Below, one piece after another: positions 28,608-37,942 of a DNA stretch of 64,000 nt (positions within the stretch are counted from its first letter, which is position 1; every line of letters starts with the position of its first letter). The DNA lies in NCBI RefSeq assembly GCF_022179125.1, contig NZ_BPQG01000007.1, forward strand, positions 1-64,000. The letters run 5' to 3'. The notes beneath the pieces are model-generated. The model was not told where the DNA came from. It ran no database searches and was given only the letters and a program-made list of their open reading frames with translations. The DNA is from Methylobacterium cerastii (lineage in GTDB: Bacteria; Pseudomonadota; Alphaproteobacteria; Rhizobiales; Beijerinckiaceae). The position numbers and the translations under genes were made by a program.

Positions 28608-29585
28608 ATGCCGCATCGACGCACGATCCTGGCGGGCGGCCTCGGCCTGCTCGCCGCCTCGACGGCGCGGGCGGCGGGCGCGGTGGTGCGGGTGGACGAT
28701 CCGCGGCTCGACGCGCTGATCGACCCGTCTGCACAACTGCGGACGCTGTTCGACGACGGGCGCTGGTGCGAGGGTCCGTGCTGGGCGCCCGGTCTCGGCG
28801 GGCTGGTGTTCAGCGACACCAAGGCCAACCGGATCCGCGTGCTCGCGGAGGACGGGTCGGCGAAGACCCTGTTCGACCCGTCCGAGAACGGCAACGGCAA
28901 CGCGCTGGACGCGCAAGGACGCCTGATCACCTGCGAGCACCGCACCCGGCGGGTGGTGCGGCGCGAGGCGGACGGGACCAAGACCGTGCTGGCGGACGCG
29001 TTCGGCGGCAAGAGGCTGAACTCCCCCAACGACGCGGTGGTCGCCACTGACGGAGCGGTGTGGTTCACCGATCCCGTCTTCGGCATCACCCAGCCCGAAG
29101 AGGGCATCCTGGCCGAGCCCGAGCAGGCCGCGCGGCGCGTCTACCGCGTCACCGCGCCGGGCTCGTCGGCGGCCCGCGTCGAGGCGATGACCGACGCCCT
29201 CGACCAGCCGAACGGCCTCGCCTTCGCGCCGGACGGGCGCACCCTCTACGTCAGCGAATCCGGGGCGTCGCTCAACCCAGAGGGGGGTCGCGCGGTGATG
29301 GCCTTCGCGGTCGGTCCGGACGGTCGGCTTGGGCCGCCGCGGACCTTCGCGGCGATCGAAGCCGGCGTACCCGACGGCCTCAAGGTCGACGCCGCCGGCC
29401 GGGTCTACGCCGCCTGCGGCGACGGCATCCGCATCTTCGCACCCGACGGCACGGCGCTCGGGCGGATCGCCATGCCGACGGCTGCCGCGAACCTCGCCTT
29501 CGGCGGATCGGACGGGCGCCGGCTGTTCGTCGCCGCCGGCCACGCCATCCTCGCCATCGACCTGCGCGTCGCGCCCCGCGGCTGA
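28608..29585 (+). CDS. exported SMP-30/gluconolactonase family protein
   Basis: 325 residues. The N-terminus MPHRRTILAGGLGLLAASTARA resembles a Tat signal, so it likely acts in the periplasm. Propeller motifs of the SMP-30/gluconolactonase/luciferin-regenerating family: CEGPCW (metal glutamate), NGNALDAQGRLITCEH, LNSPNDAVVATDGAVWFTDP and DQPNGLAFAPDGRTLYVSES. A periplasmic sugar lactonase is the best guess and would fit with PQQ sugar oxidation in this organism, but the substrate is not shown. Fourteen bases separate it from the next gene. Confidence 0.85.
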   Translation: MPHRRTILAGGLGLLAASTARAAGAVVRVDDPRLDALIDPSAQLRTLFDDGRWCEGPCWAPGLGGLVFSDTKANRIRVLAEDGSAKTLFDPSENGNGNALDAQGRLITCEHRTRRVVRREADGTKTVLADAFGGKRLNSPNDAVVATDGAVWFTDPVFGITQPEEGILAEPEQAARRVYRVTAPGSSAARVEAMTDALDQPNGLAFAPDGRTLYVSESGASLNPEGGRAVMAFAVGPDGRLGPPRTFAAIEAGVPDGLKVDAAGRVYAACGDGIRIFAPDGTALGRIAMPTAAANLAFGGSDGRRLFVAAGHAILAIDLRVAPRG

Positions 29586-29598
29586 AACGGTAAGCTCC

Positions 29599-30804
29599 AT
29601 GTCCTTCGCCCGACTGTCTCTCGCCCGGCGCCACCTCCTCGCCGGCGGCCTCGCCGCCCTCGCCCTGCCCGCGGTCGCGGCCGAGGGCGGCTCGCCCGCG
29701 CCAGGCGGGACCGCGGTGGCGAGCCGGAAGGCGTCTCCGATGGAGCTGGCGCTCGCCGCGAACGCGCCCTCGACCCCGACCGGGCTGGCGATCTCGCACA
29801 AGGGCCGCGTCTTCGTGATGATGCCGCGCTTCACCGGCAAGGAGCCGATCACGGTGGGTGAGGTGTCGCCAGACGGCTCGGTGAAGGCCTATCCCGACCA
29901 GGCGACCAACACCCCGGACGCGGGGCAGCCGCAGGCGACGTTCTTCCACGTGCCGAACGGCGTCTTCGCCCCCGACGACAGCCTGTGGCTGCTCGATTCG
30001 GGCCTGCCCGAGGGCAAGGGCGCGCCGGTGCCGGGCGGGGCCAAGCTCGTCCAGATGGACCTCGCCACGAACCGGATCGTCCGCATGATCCCGCTCGAGG
30101 CCGGCGTCACGCCGACCTCGTCGCTGAACGACCTGCGCGTCGAGGTCCGAGCCGGGCGCCAGCGCGCCTACATCACCGACCAGGGCCAGGGCGAGGACGG
30201 GGCGATCCTCGCGGTCGACCTCGCTACCGGACAGGTGGCGCGGCGGCTCTCCGAGCATGCCAGCACCAAGTCGCAGAAGGGCGTGGTGAAGTTCGTCGAG
30301 GAGCGCCCGGTGATGCAGACCAAGGGCGACGGCCCGCCGCAGCATCCGAAGGGCGGCGCCAACGGCATCGCGCTGAGCCCCGACGGCACGCGCCTGTACT
30401 ACGCGCCGCTGATGGCGCGGCGGCTGTATTCCGTGGAGACCGCGGGCCTCCTCGACCCCAAGGTCACGGATACCGAGGTGGCGGCGACCGTGAAGGATCT
30501 CGGCGAGAAGGGGATGACCGGCGGCCTGACCACCGACTCGAAGGACCGGGTCTACCTCAGCCTGCAGGAGCACAACGCCGTCGGCCGGCGCGACCCCGAC
30601 GGCACGATCACGGTGATCGCCTCGGATCCGCGCCTGATCTGGGCGGACACGTTCTGGATCACCGCCGACCGCTGGCTCTACATTTCGGGCGCGCAGGTGA
30701 ACCGCCGCCCCGAGTTCAACCACGGCAAGGACCTGCAGCAACCACCCTACGCGATCCTGCGGATGCGGATCGACGCCGACCCGGTCGACGGATTGTCTCA
30801 GTGA
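29599..30804 (+). CDS. exported major royal jelly (yellow)-family beta-propeller protein
   Basis: 401 residues with a Tat-like signal (LARRHLLAGGLAALALPAVAA). The MRJP/yellow-family hallmarks are visible: TGLAISHKGRVFVMMPR, LNDLRVEV, AYITDQGQG, GANGIALSPDGTRLYYAPL and WADTFWI. Bacterial members are six-bladed propellers of mostly unknown function, some annotated as gluconolactonases. Tight linkage to the SMP-30 gene suggests a shared periplasmic pathway. Confidence 0.82.
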   Translation: MSFARLSLARRHLLAGGLAALALPAVAAEGGSPAPGGTAVASRKASPMELALAANAPSTPTGLAISHKGRVFVMMPRFTGKEPITVGEVSPDGSVKAYPDQATNTPDAGQPQATFFHVPNGVFAPDDSLWLLDSGLPEGKGAPVPGGAKLVQMDLATNRIVRMIPLEAGVTPTSSLNDLRVEVRAGRQRAYITDQGQGEDGAILAVDLATGQVARRLSEHASTKSQKGVVKFVEERPVMQTKGDGPPQHPKGGANGIALSPDGTRLYYAPLMARRLYSVETAGLLDPKVTDTEVAATVKDLGEKGMTGGLTTDSKDRVYLSLQEHNAVGRRDPDGTITVIASDPRLIWADTFWITADRWLYISGAQVNRRPEFNHGKDLQQPPYAILRMRIDADPVDGLSQ

Positions 30805-30814
30805 CGACCTCGGC

Positions 30815-31222
30815 TCAGTAGCGGCGGCCGGCGCGGGCGGCGTCCACGCTCAGCGGGCCGGGGCCGGCGAAGACGAGGTACAGGAAGACGAAGCAGAACA
30901 GGATCGCGGCGTCGCCCCCGTTGACCGCCGGGAACGGCGATTTCGGCGCGTGGACGAGGAAGTAGCCCACCGCCATCTGGCCTGATAGCAGGAACGCGAC
31001 GGGCCGGGTGAACAGGCCGAGGATGATCAGCGCGCCGCCGACCAGTTCGAGCAGGCCCGCGGCGCCCGCGAGGGAGAGCATCTCGGGCGCGGGCATCGCG
31101 CGGGGCGGCAGGCCGAACAGCTTCTGCGTGCCGTGCTGGAGGAAGACGAGGCCGGTCACCGCCCGCAGCAGCGACAAGGCGAGGGGGGCGTAGCCGTTCA
31201 GGCGCGCGACGAGCGAGTTCAT
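30815..31222 (-). CDS. DoxX family membrane protein
   Basis: 135 residues with four predicted helices, the DoxX topology. The family pattern FLQHGTQKLFGLP near the first helix and GLLELVGGALIILGLFTRPVAF are clear. DoxX proteins are small redox-linked membrane proteins of uncertain role. It converges on the MRJP gene with a 10-base gap. Confidence 0.88.
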   Translation of the reverse strand: MNSLVARLNGYAPLALSLLRAVTGLVFLQHGTQKLFGLPPRAMPAPEMLSLAGAAGLLELVGGALIILGLFTRPVAFLLSGQMAVGYFLVHAPKSPFPAVNGGDAAILFCFVFLYLVFAGPGPLSVDAARAGRRY

Positions 31223-31646
31223 GAGCGGACGTGTCTCCGAGGCCGGGGGAGACACCATCGCGAAGAATTCGGCGCCGCTGTCAAGCTTGGGGCTTCGGCG
31301 AACTGTGCTGCCGTCGGGCGCGTCTCGACCGCTTCATGAAATCCCAACCGATGCGTGTCACACTTTCCTTCCGACCGGACGCGCCGGGCTAGGGACTTGC
31401 AGGGAACGCCGTCCACGGCCTCCGATCCGGTGCTCCGCCGGGACGCCCCAACCCGTGCGAAGGGCCAATGCCATGACATCGGGTCCCCTCACGCGCATCC
31501 CGCCGAATGGACGGACAGCCCCCGACACGGCGGCGGAGTCGCGCCCCCCGGTGGTTCCCAAGCGTCGCCGGACCGGTCACAACGGGCCGATCGCGCCGCC
31601 GGCCTCCACGGGCCGGGGCGCTCCGCCGAGTCCCGAGGTCCCATCC
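31223..31646. other. intergenic region, no gene seen
   Basis: A 424-base gap between divergent genes (DoxX and the FMN reductase). The plus-strand frame leading into the reductase stays open through it but reads as proline- and arginine-rich sequence without domain character. I saw no convincing riboswitch, repeat or hairpin. It should contain both promoters. Confidence 0.5.
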
Positions 31647-32213
31647 GTGCCCCTGCCCCGCGTCGTCGCGTTCTCGGCGAGCATCAACCGGCCCTCGCGC
31701 ACCCGCACCCTCGTCGAGGCGATCGCCGCGGAACTCGGCCGCCATCGCCGCATCGACCTGACCGTGATCGACCTGATCGACGCCGGGCCGGGCCTCGGTG
31801 CGCTCACCCGCGACGACCTCTCGGAGGCGGCGGAGGCGCTGGTCGCGGCGATCGAGGGGGCCGACGCGCTGATCGTCGGGACGCCGGTCTACAAGGGCGC
31901 CTATTCCGGCCTGTTCAAGCACGTGTTCGACTTCGTCGGCGCGGAGGCGCTCGTCGGCCTGCCGGTGGCGCTCGCCGCCACCGGCGGCGGCCTGCGCCAT
32001 GCGCTGGTGGTGGAGCACTCGCTCCGTCCGCTGTTCGGGTTCTTCTCCGCGCACATCGCGCCGACCTCGGTCTATGCCGGCGGCGACGAGATCGCGGACG
32101 GGGTCGTCGCCGACGCGACGGTGGCCGCGCGCATCGAAGCGGCCGGCCGCGAACTCGACGCCCTGCTCGCCGTGTCGCGCGGGGCCGACCGGGCCAAGGC
32201 GCCGGCGGCGTGA
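31647..32213 (+). CDS. NAD(P)H-dependent FMN reductase (SsuE-like)
   Basis: 188-residue flavodoxin-fold reductase. FSASINRPSRTRTL at the N-terminus binds FMN phosphate, and the family motif GTPVYKGAYSGLFKHVFDFV is complete. Members reduce FMN for two-component monooxygenases such as alkanesulfonate SsuD or MsuD, but no such monooxygenase or sulfonate transporter is in the neighbourhood, so the partner is unknown. GTG at 31647 gives the usual family length. Confidence 0.82.
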   Translation: MPLPRVVAFSASINRPSRTRTLVEAIAAELGRHRRIDLTVIDLIDAGPGLGALTRDDLSEAAEALVAAIEGADALIVGTPVYKGAYSGLFKHVFDFVGAEALVGLPVALAATGGGLRHALVVEHSLRPLFGFFSAHIAPTSVYAGGDEIADGVVADATVAARIEAAGRELDALLAVSRGADRAKAPAA

Positions 32214-32230
32214 CCCTCAGGCCCTGACCT

Positions 32231-32800
32231 TCAAGCCTTGTCGAGCGCCCCGGCGATCGCGCTGATCACCCGCGGATCGGTCGGCTCGACCTGCGTCGCG
32301 AAGGCGGCGGCCAGGGTGCCGTCGCGGGCCACGAGGTACTTGTGGAAGTTCCAGCGCGGCGTCTCGCCGGGCTTCTCGAGCGCCGCCCACTGGTAGAACG
32401 GGTGCGCGCCCGGCATCTTCACCCGCGTCTTGGCCGTGAGCGGGAAGGTGACGCCGTGGTTCTTGCGGGCGGCCTCGGCGATGGCGGCCCCGTCCAGCGG
32501 CTCCTGGTTGCCGAAATCGGGCGACGGCACGCCGAGCACCGTCAGACCGCGCTCCTGGAAGCGGGTCCACAGGGTCTGCAGCCCTGCGAGCTGGCCGGCA
32601 TAGCCGCAGGCGGTGGCGGTGTTGACCACCAGGATCGGTCGCCCGGCATAGGCCGAGAGCGGCATTGCGCCCCCTTCCGGCCCGTCGAAGGCGAAGGCGG
32701 TGGCACGCATCCCTGCATCCAGGGCTTGGGCGCGGCCGGCGGTGGCGGCGCCGACGGCCGCACCGAGGAGGGCGAGGGCGTCGCGGCGGTGAAGGATCAT
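32231..32800 (-). CDS. exported glutathione peroxidase-family protein
   Basis: 189 residues. The N-terminus MILHRRDALALLGAAVGAATAGRAQA is a probable (Tat-like) signal peptide, so this is a periplasmic peroxidase. The thioredoxin fold has the peroxidatic C65 in VNTATACGY, the PSPDFGNQEP stretch and RWNFHKYLV near the end (usual form WNFTKFL). A cysteine, not selenocysteine, is used. It probably reduces hydrogen or lipid peroxides with thiols. Confidence 0.87.
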   Translation of the reverse strand: MILHRRDALALLGAAVGAATAGRAQALDAGMRATAFAFDGPEGGAMPLSAYAGRPILVVNTATACGYAGQLAGLQTLWTRFQERGLTVLGVPSPDFGNQEPLDGAAIAEAARKNHGVTFPLTAKTRVKMPGAHPFYQWAALEKPGETPRWNFHKYLVARDGTLAAAFATQVEPTDPRVISAIAGALDKA

Positions 32801-33015
32801 GGGCTTGCAGCCTCCGGAACGGTGGCAGATCACGTCAGCCACCACATGGCGCAGGCGGCCGAGAGGTCCAGGGCGGCCGATCGCGCGATTTCGCGAGCCG
32901 GCGCACCGTCGGCACCGGTGGAACCTTCTGATGCGGCGGGCCTTTTGCGGGGGAACCTTGACTGTCGACTTCGGGCCGGATCGGGCGCGGGGCGACGATG
33001 GAAAGACGAGACGCG

Positions 33016-33690
33016 ATGCGCAGCCTGATTGCCGGAACGGTCCTCCTCACCCTGGGCACGACCGCCCTGGGAACGAGCCTCGCGCTCGCGCAGACGCCGG
33101 CCCCGACCGCGCCCGCGCCGGGCACCCAGGCGGTGCCGCCGGAGAAGCCGGCCACGATTTCGCCGGACGCGCCCAAGCCCGACGTGGTGAAGCCTGACGT
33201 GGTGAAGCCCGACGCCTCCAGCTCCGACACGACCAAGTCTGACACGGTCAAGTCCGACACGGTGAAGCCGGACGCGTCGGCCGCGCCATTGAAGCCGGTC
33301 GAGCCGGTGCCGGGGCAGCCCGCGACCTTCACGAACGACCTGCGGCCGACCTTCGTCGCACAGTCGCCCGACGACATGGTCAGCTCGAAGCTCGTCGGCC
33401 AGAGCATCATCAACGGCGCCAACGAGACCATCGGCGAGATCGCCGACGTGGTGATCGGCTTCGACGGCAAGGTGAAGGCCTGGGTCGTCGGCGTCGGCGG
33501 CTTCCTCGGGATCGGCACCAAGTACGTGGCGGTCGATCCCAGCGCGCTTCACCTCCAGCGGATCGACGGCAAGGCGCTGCGGGCGGTGATCAACACCGAC
33601 AAGGACCAGCTCCGCGCGGCGCCGGAATACATCTACCTCGGCAAGGAGAAGCCGAAGGACGACGCCGGCAAGGCCGACGGGGCCAAGTGA
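33016..33690 (+). CDS. exported PRC-barrel domain protein
   Basis: 224 residues. Signal peptide MRSLIAGTVLLTLGTTALGTSLALA, then a disordered Pro/Asp/Lys/Thr linker made of near-repeats (KPDVV KPDVV KPDAS, KSDTV KSDTV KPDAS) up to about residue 95, then a PRC-barrel (DDMVSSKLVGQSIINGANETIGEIADVVIG ... KYVAVDPSALHL, split here only for description). ATG at 33016 starts the signal peptide; ATG 32998 is an alternative. Periplasmic PRC-barrel proteins with such linkers are common in Methylobacterium-like genomes and their role is unknown. Confidence 0.8.
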   Translation: MRSLIAGTVLLTLGTTALGTSLALAQTPAPTAPAPGTQAVPPEKPATISPDAPKPDVVKPDVVKPDASSSDTTKSDTVKSDTVKPDASAAPLKPVEPVPGQPATFTNDLRPTFVAQSPDDMVSSKLVGQSIINGANETIGEIADVVIGFDGKVKAWVVGVGGFLGIGTKYVAVDPSALHLQRIDGKALRAVINTDKDQLRAAPEYIYLGKEKPKDDAGKADGAK

Positions 33691-33711
33691 TCGCGACCCT
33701 GTAGGGCGGCC

Positions 33712-34548
33712 TTACGGCTCGACCCGGCGGAGCACGAAGGCGACGCCGGTTTCGGGGTCGCGCCGCCAGGTGCCGTCGCCGGCGGGCACGAGGTTCACCA
33801 CGTGCCCGCGCTTGGCCACCAGGGTCATCCGGCCCTGGCCGGTGCGCCACGTCGCCGGGTCGAACACCTCGATCCCGGTGTCGCGGCAATTCGGAAGCAG
33901 GTGCACCGGCGCGCCGGGACCGCCGCCGAGATCGAGGCGACAGACGTCGCGGTTGAGCAACCGGTCGAGGGCGTAGATCCCGGCCTGCGCGCCAATGCCG
34001 GGCCCGGGCGCGGCCGCCGGGGTCTGCACCGGCTCCGGCGCTGCGGACGGCGCGGCCGCGGGCGGCGTGATCGCGACCGGCGCCGGATCGAGGAGGCTCG
34101 GCGGGCCCATCGCTGCGATCTCGAGGGGGACGAGGCTGTAGCTCTCGCCCGACGCGGCCGTGGCGACGTAGCTGCGCTGGTCGGGGCGTTTGGCGAAGGC
34201 CAGCACCGGGCGGACGTTCCTGTCGACGAGGCGGACGACGCCGTCGGCGAAGAGCCAGCCGGCGACCGTTCCCACCACCGGCACCGCCCGCCGACAGCCG
34301 GCAGGAAACCGCACCACCTGCCCGGCCTCGCCGGATTCCGAACTCAGCGTCATCACGCAGCGCCGGTTGGTGCCGTCGCGCGACAAGTCCCAGGTGCCGG
34401 GCACGCCGCCGCGCGCCTCGGGGAGGGTCATCGCGAAGGGCGCGGGCGAGTCGGCCGCGGGCGGCTCCTGCGCGCGGGCGGCGCCGGCCAGAGCGAGCCA
34501 AGCCCCGGCAGCGAACCGTAGGCCGGCGACGGAGTGGGCCGTGCTCAT
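33712..34548 (-). CDS. secreted protein with two AprI/Inh-type metalloprotease inhibitor domains
   Basis: 278 residues: signal peptide (FAAGAWLALAGAARA), a first AprI/Inh-like barrel (about 50-150; GTWDLSRDGTNRRCVMTLSS), an Ala/Pro linker and a second copy (about 190-278; AGIYALDRLLNRDVCRLDLGG ... RMTLVAKRGHVVNLVP, given as two pieces). The GxW/Y start, the internal cysteine and the final WRRDPETG...FVLRR pattern match this inhibitor family, which usually has one domain and blocks serralysin-type proteases in the periplasm. No protease gene is adjacent. Its ATG overlaps the stop codon of the upstream dehydrogenase. Confidence 0.7.
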   Translation of the reverse strand: MSTAHSVAGLRFAAGAWLALAGAARAQEPPAADSPAPFAMTLPEARGGVPGTWDLSRDGTNRRCVMTLSSESGEAGQVVRFPAGCRRAVPVVGTVAGWLFADGVVRLVDRNVRPVLAFAKRPDQRSYVATAASGESYSLVPLEIAAMGPPSLLDPAPVAITPPAAAPSAAPEPVQTPAAAPGPGIGAQAGIYALDRLLNRDVCRLDLGGGPGAPVHLLPNCRDTGIEVFDPATWRTGQGRMTLVAKRGHVVNLVPAGDGTWRRDPETGVAFVLRRVEP

Positions 34549-35525
34549 GCGCGGGCGCCCGAAACCGGCCAGGGCGTCTCCGCCACCGGCGTCAGCGGCC
34601 CGCGGCCCTCGAACCACGAGACCAGGTTGTCGACGACGAGCCGCCCCATGCCGGCGCGGGTCTCGTGCGTGCCCGACCCGACATGCGGCAGCAGCACCAC
34701 CCGGTCGAGGGCGACGAGCCGCTCCGGCACGTGCGGCTCGGCGGCGAAGACGTCGAGGCCGGCGCCGTGGATCGTGCCGGCCTCAAGCGCTGCGACCAGC
34801 GCCGCCTCGTCCACCACGCTGCCGCGGGCGACGTTGACGAGGATGCCCTCCGGCCCGAGCGCCGCGAGCACCGGGGCGTCGACGAGGCCGTCCGTGCCGG
34901 CGCCACCCGGCGCCACCACCATGAGCACGTGGACGGCTTGCGCCAGCCCGACCAGGGTCGGATGGTAGGCGTAGGGCGCGTCGGCTTGCGGCCGCCGTCC
35001 GTGATAGGCGATCTCGACGCCGAAGCCTTCGAGTCTGCGGGCGATCGCCCGCCCGATCCGCCCGAGCCCGAGGATGCCGACCCGGCGCCCGCGCAGCGAT
35101 GCGGTGAGCGGGAACGGCGCCGCCGGCCACCGCCCGGCGCGCAGGTAGCGGTCCGCCTGCGGGATCCGGCGGATCGTGGCGAGCAGGAGGCCGACCGCCA
35201 GGTCCGCGACCTCGTCGGTGAGCACGTCCGGCGTGTTGGTGACGACGACGCCGCGCCGCGCGGCCTCGGCGGCGTCGATCGTGTCGTAGCCGACCCCGAA
35301 GTTGGCGACGATCTCCAGGTTGGGAAGCTGGTCGAGCAGCGCGCCGTCCACCACCGCCTGGGCGTTGACCGCGAGCCCGCGGACGCGCGGGCCGACCTCG
35401 GCGAGGAACGCGTCGCGGTCGTTCGCGGTGTCGAGCCGGTGCAGGGCGAAGGTGGGCGTCAGGGCCTCCGCCACGCTCGGGTGCATCGGCTTCAGCATGA
35501 GGAGTTCGGGCGGATGCAGGGTCAA
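34545..35525 (-). CDS. 2-hydroxyacid dehydrogenase (hydroxypyruvate/glyoxylate reductase type)
   Basis: 326-residue D-2-hydroxyacid dehydrogenase. The NAD(P)-binding motif is GILGLGRIGRAIARR, followed by HGRRP, which favours NADP(H). Catalytic residues lie in NVARGSVVDE (Arg), LDVFAAEP (Glu) and LLPHVGSGT (His). TTG at 35525 is chosen because the first beta-strand (PELLMLKPMHPSV) would be cut by the ATG at 35498. In a methylotroph hydroxypyruvate reduction is central to C1 assimilation, but whether this copy serves that path is not shown. Confidence 0.87.
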   Translation of the reverse strand: MTLHPPELLMLKPMHPSVAEALTPTFALHRLDTANDRDAFLAEVGPRVRGLAVNAQAVVDGALLDQLPNLEIVANFGVGYDTIDAAEAARRGVVVTNTPDVLTDEVADLAVGLLLATIRRIPQADRYLRAGRWPAAPFPLTASLRGRRVGILGLGRIGRAIARRLEGFGVEIAYHGRRPQADAPYAYHPTLVGLAQAVHVLMVVAPGGAGTDGLVDAPVLAALGPEGILVNVARGSVVDEAALVAALEAGTIHGAGLDVFAAEPHVPERLVALDRVVLLPHVGSGTHETRAGMGRLVVDNLVSWFEGRGPLTPVAETPWPVSGARA

Positions 35526-35610
35526 AGGTCGGCTCCGGGCGCGGGGCGCGGCTGGTGTCCGTCGCATGGACGGGAGGGAGCTGACGATCCTGCGCGCATC
35601 GGCGTCGTCG

Positions 35611-36012
35611 CTATCCGATCCAGTCGATGGTGATGGGAGCGTCGATGTTCAGGAGGCCGTGGACCGGGCATGCGTGGGCGGCCGCTTCCAGCCGGGCGCG
35701 TTGCCCGTCGTCGAAGGCGCCGGGCACCTGGAGGGCGACCGACAACCGGGCGATGCGTCGCGGGGCGTCGGCCATCTCCTTCGTGACGGTCGCCGTCGCA
35801 CGGCCGATCTCCAGGCCCATCGTGTGCGCGGCCACACCCATCATGCTCAGAATGCAACTGCCGAGGGACACCGCCAGCATCTCGCTCGGAGAGAAGCCGG
35901 CCCCGAGCCCGTGATGGTCCTTCGGAGCATCCGTGAGGACGACGGCACCGGAATCGGCATGCTCGGAACGGCAGCGCAAGCGCCCCTCATAGGTCACCAC
36001 GATCCCGCTCAC
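35611..36012 (-). CDS. OsmC/Ohr family protein
   Basis: 133-residue OsmC-like thiol peroxidase. The two reactive cysteines are in SLGSCILSMM and AAHACPVH, as in the family, and the FSPSEMLAVSLGSC stretch is canonical. GTG at 36012 gives the expected N-terminus (VSGIVVTYEGRLRC) and length. These proteins detoxify organic hydroperoxides with thiols. The gene stands alone. Confidence 0.87.
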   Translation of the reverse strand: MSGIVVTYEGRLRCRSEHADSGAVVLTDAPKDHHGLGAGFSPSEMLAVSLGSCILSMMGVAAHTMGLEIGRATATVTKEMADAPRRIARLSVALQVPGAFDDGQRARLEAAAHACPVHGLLNIDAPITIDWIG

Positions 36013-36320
36013 GCCGGCCTCCCGCGATGCCCCCGCATCCCCCAAGACGGTTGCCGCACTTCCCGGCGAAGATCCAGTGCCCTGCGGAATGGCCGGCAGG
36101 GATCGGATGACGACGGCGGCGGCCTGACTCCCCTTCGAGCGATCCTGCCCGCTCGCTGCCCCCTCCCTGCCCCCCTCGCATCCCCATTGCGGCCGGTGCC
36201 GGTCTGCCATCCGCGGGCGTCGGCCGGCAGCCACTTCCGAAATCGCGCGTCGAACCTTACTAAAGACCTCCGCGCCGGCCGTTGGCCGGCAACAGACACG
36301 CCGCGAAGCGACCAGAATCC
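36013..36320. other. intergenic region before leuC
   Basis: A 308-base gap between divergent osmC-like and leuC genes. GCCGGCCGTTGGCCGGC at about 36273-36289 is a short hairpin close to the leuC start. No leader peptide with leucine codons and no T-rich terminator were found. No gene is seen. Confidence 0.5.
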
Positions 36321-37733
36321 ATGACGAGCCCGCGCACCCTCTACGACAAGATCTGGGACGACCACATCGTCGACGTCGAGGCCGACGGCTCGACGCTGCT
36401 CTACATCGACCGGCACCTCGTCCACGAGGTGACGAGCCCGCAGGCCTTCGAGGGTCTGCGCGTGGCCGGTCGCACGGTGCGCGCCCCGGAGAAGACGCTG
36501 GCGGTGGTGGACCACAACGTCCAGACCTCGGACCGCTCCAAGGGCATCGAGGACCCGGAGAGCCGGATCCAGCTCGAGGCGCTGGCGCAGAACGTCAAGG
36601 ATTTCGGCATCGAGTTCTACGATGCCCTCGATCGCCGCCAGGGCATCGTCCACATCATCGGCCCCGAGCAGGGCTTCACCCTGCCCGGCCAGACCATCGT
36701 CTGCGGCGACAGCCACACCTCGACGCACGGCGCGTTCGGGGCTCTCGCCCACGGCATCGGCACCTCCGAGGTCGAGCACGTGCTCGCCACGCAGACGCTG
36801 CTGCAGAAGAAGGCCAGGAACATGCGCGTCACCGTCGACGGCGTGCTGCCGGCCGGCGTCAGCGCCAAGGACATCGTGCTCGCGATCATCGGCGAGATCG
36901 GCACCGCCGGAGGCACCGGCCACGTCATCGAGTATGCGGGCGAGGCGATCCGCGCGCTGTCGATGGAAGGCCGGATGACGATCTGCAACATGTCGATCGA
37001 GGGCGGCGCACGCGCCGGCCTCGTCGCCCCGGACGCCACGACCTACGCCTATTGCGAAGGCCGGCCGATGGCGCCGAAGGGCGAGGCCTTCGCGCGGGCG
37101 CGGGCCTACTGGGAGAGCCTCGTCAGCGACGAGGGCGCGCATTTCGACAAGGAAGTCCGCCTGGACGCCGCCAGCCTGCCGCCAATCGTCAGCTGGGGCA
37201 CGAGCCCCGAGGACGTGATCTCCGTGCTGGGCTCGGTGCCCGACCCGGCCTCGATCCTCGACGAGAACAAGCGCGCCTCGAAGGAGAAGGCCCTGTCCTA
37301 CATGGGGCTCACGCCGGGCACGAAGATCACCGACATCACCCTCGACCGGGTGTTCATCGGCTCCTGCACCAACGGCCGGATCGAAGACCTGCGCATCGTC
37401 GCCCAGATGGTCGCGGGCCAGAAGGTGCACGAGAGCGTCTCGGCGATGGTGGTGCCGGGCTCCGGCCTGGTGAAGGCGCAGGCCGAGGCCGAGGGCATCG
37501 ACACGGTGCTGAAGGCCGCCGGCTTCGATTGGCGCGAGCCCGGCTGCTCGATGTGCCTCGGCATGAACGCCGACCGCCTCAGCCCGAACGAGCGCTGCGC
37601 CTCGACCTCGAACCGCAACTTCGAGGGCCGCCAGGGCCATCGCGGCCGCACCCACCTCGTCTCCCCGGCCATGGCCGCCGCAGCCGCCGTGGCCGGCCGC
37701 TTCGTCGACATCCGGGCCTGGCCCAAGGGGTAA
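36321..37733 (+). CDS. leuC: 3-isopropylmalate dehydratase large subunit
   Basis: LeuC with LeuD isomerises isopropylmalate in leucine synthesis. 470 residues, aconitase superfamily. The 4Fe-4S cysteines are in FIGSCTNGR and [10 protein letters not shown], and [17 protein letters not shown] and [17 protein letters not shown] are present. ATG at 36321 starts the standard [16 protein letters not shown]-terminus. leuD is not directly downstream; a repeat follows. Confidence 0.95.
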   Translation: MTSPRTLYDKIWDDHIVDVEADGSTLLYIDRHLVHEVTSPQAFEGLRVAGRTVRAPEKTLAVVDHNVQTSDRSKGIEDPESRIQLEALAQNVKDFGIEFYDALDRRQGIVHIIGPEQGFTLPGQTIVCGDSHTSTHGAFGALAHGIGTSEVEHVLATQTLLQKKARNMRVTVDGVLPAGVSAKDIVLAIIGEIGTAGGTGHVIEYAGEAIRALSMEGRMTICNMSIEGGARAGLVAPDATTYAYCEGRPMAPKGEAFARARAYWESLVSDEGAHFDKEVRLDAASLPPIVSWGTSPEDVISVLGSVPDPASILDENKRASKEKALSYMGLTPGTKITDITLDRVFIGSCTNGRIEDLRIVAQMVAGQKVHESVSAMVVPGSGLVKAQAEAEGIDTVLKAAGFDWREPGCSMCLGMNADRLSPNERCASTSNRNFEGRQGHRGRTHLVSPAMAAAAAVAGRFVDIRAWPKG

Positions 37734-37756
37734 GGGCTCCCGCCAACCACCCCTCG

Positions 37757-37882
37757 CCGTCATTCCGGGGCGCCGAAGGCGAGCCCGGAATCCAGAACCG
37801 CAGGTCGTGCTTCGGCTGGCGCCGTCGGCGGCTCTAGATCCCGGACACTGCTGCGCAGCCCCGGGATGACGGGGAGTGTTCG
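37757..37882. repeat. inverted-repeat intergenic element
   Basis: Between leuC and the converging GST gene the sequence starts CGTCATTCCGGGGCGCCGAA and ends CCCCGGGATGACGGGG. The ends pair as an imperfect inverted repeat (CGTCATtCCGGGG with CCCCGGgATGACG). This CGTCATTCCGGG...CCCGGGATGACG type is a widespread intergenic repeat of Rhizobiales, from memory. Probably a small non-coding mobile or structural element. Confidence 0.6.
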
Positions 37883-37942
37883 TGATCGATCGGCGGAGCC
37901 TCGGCTCGCCGACGACGGACGCGGTTCAGGGCTGCTCCGCCC

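Noticed and set aside
31223-31646. Riboswitch upstream of the SsuE-like gene
   Set aside because: I looked for SAM-type and other sulfur-related patterns; none of the core motifs was convincing.
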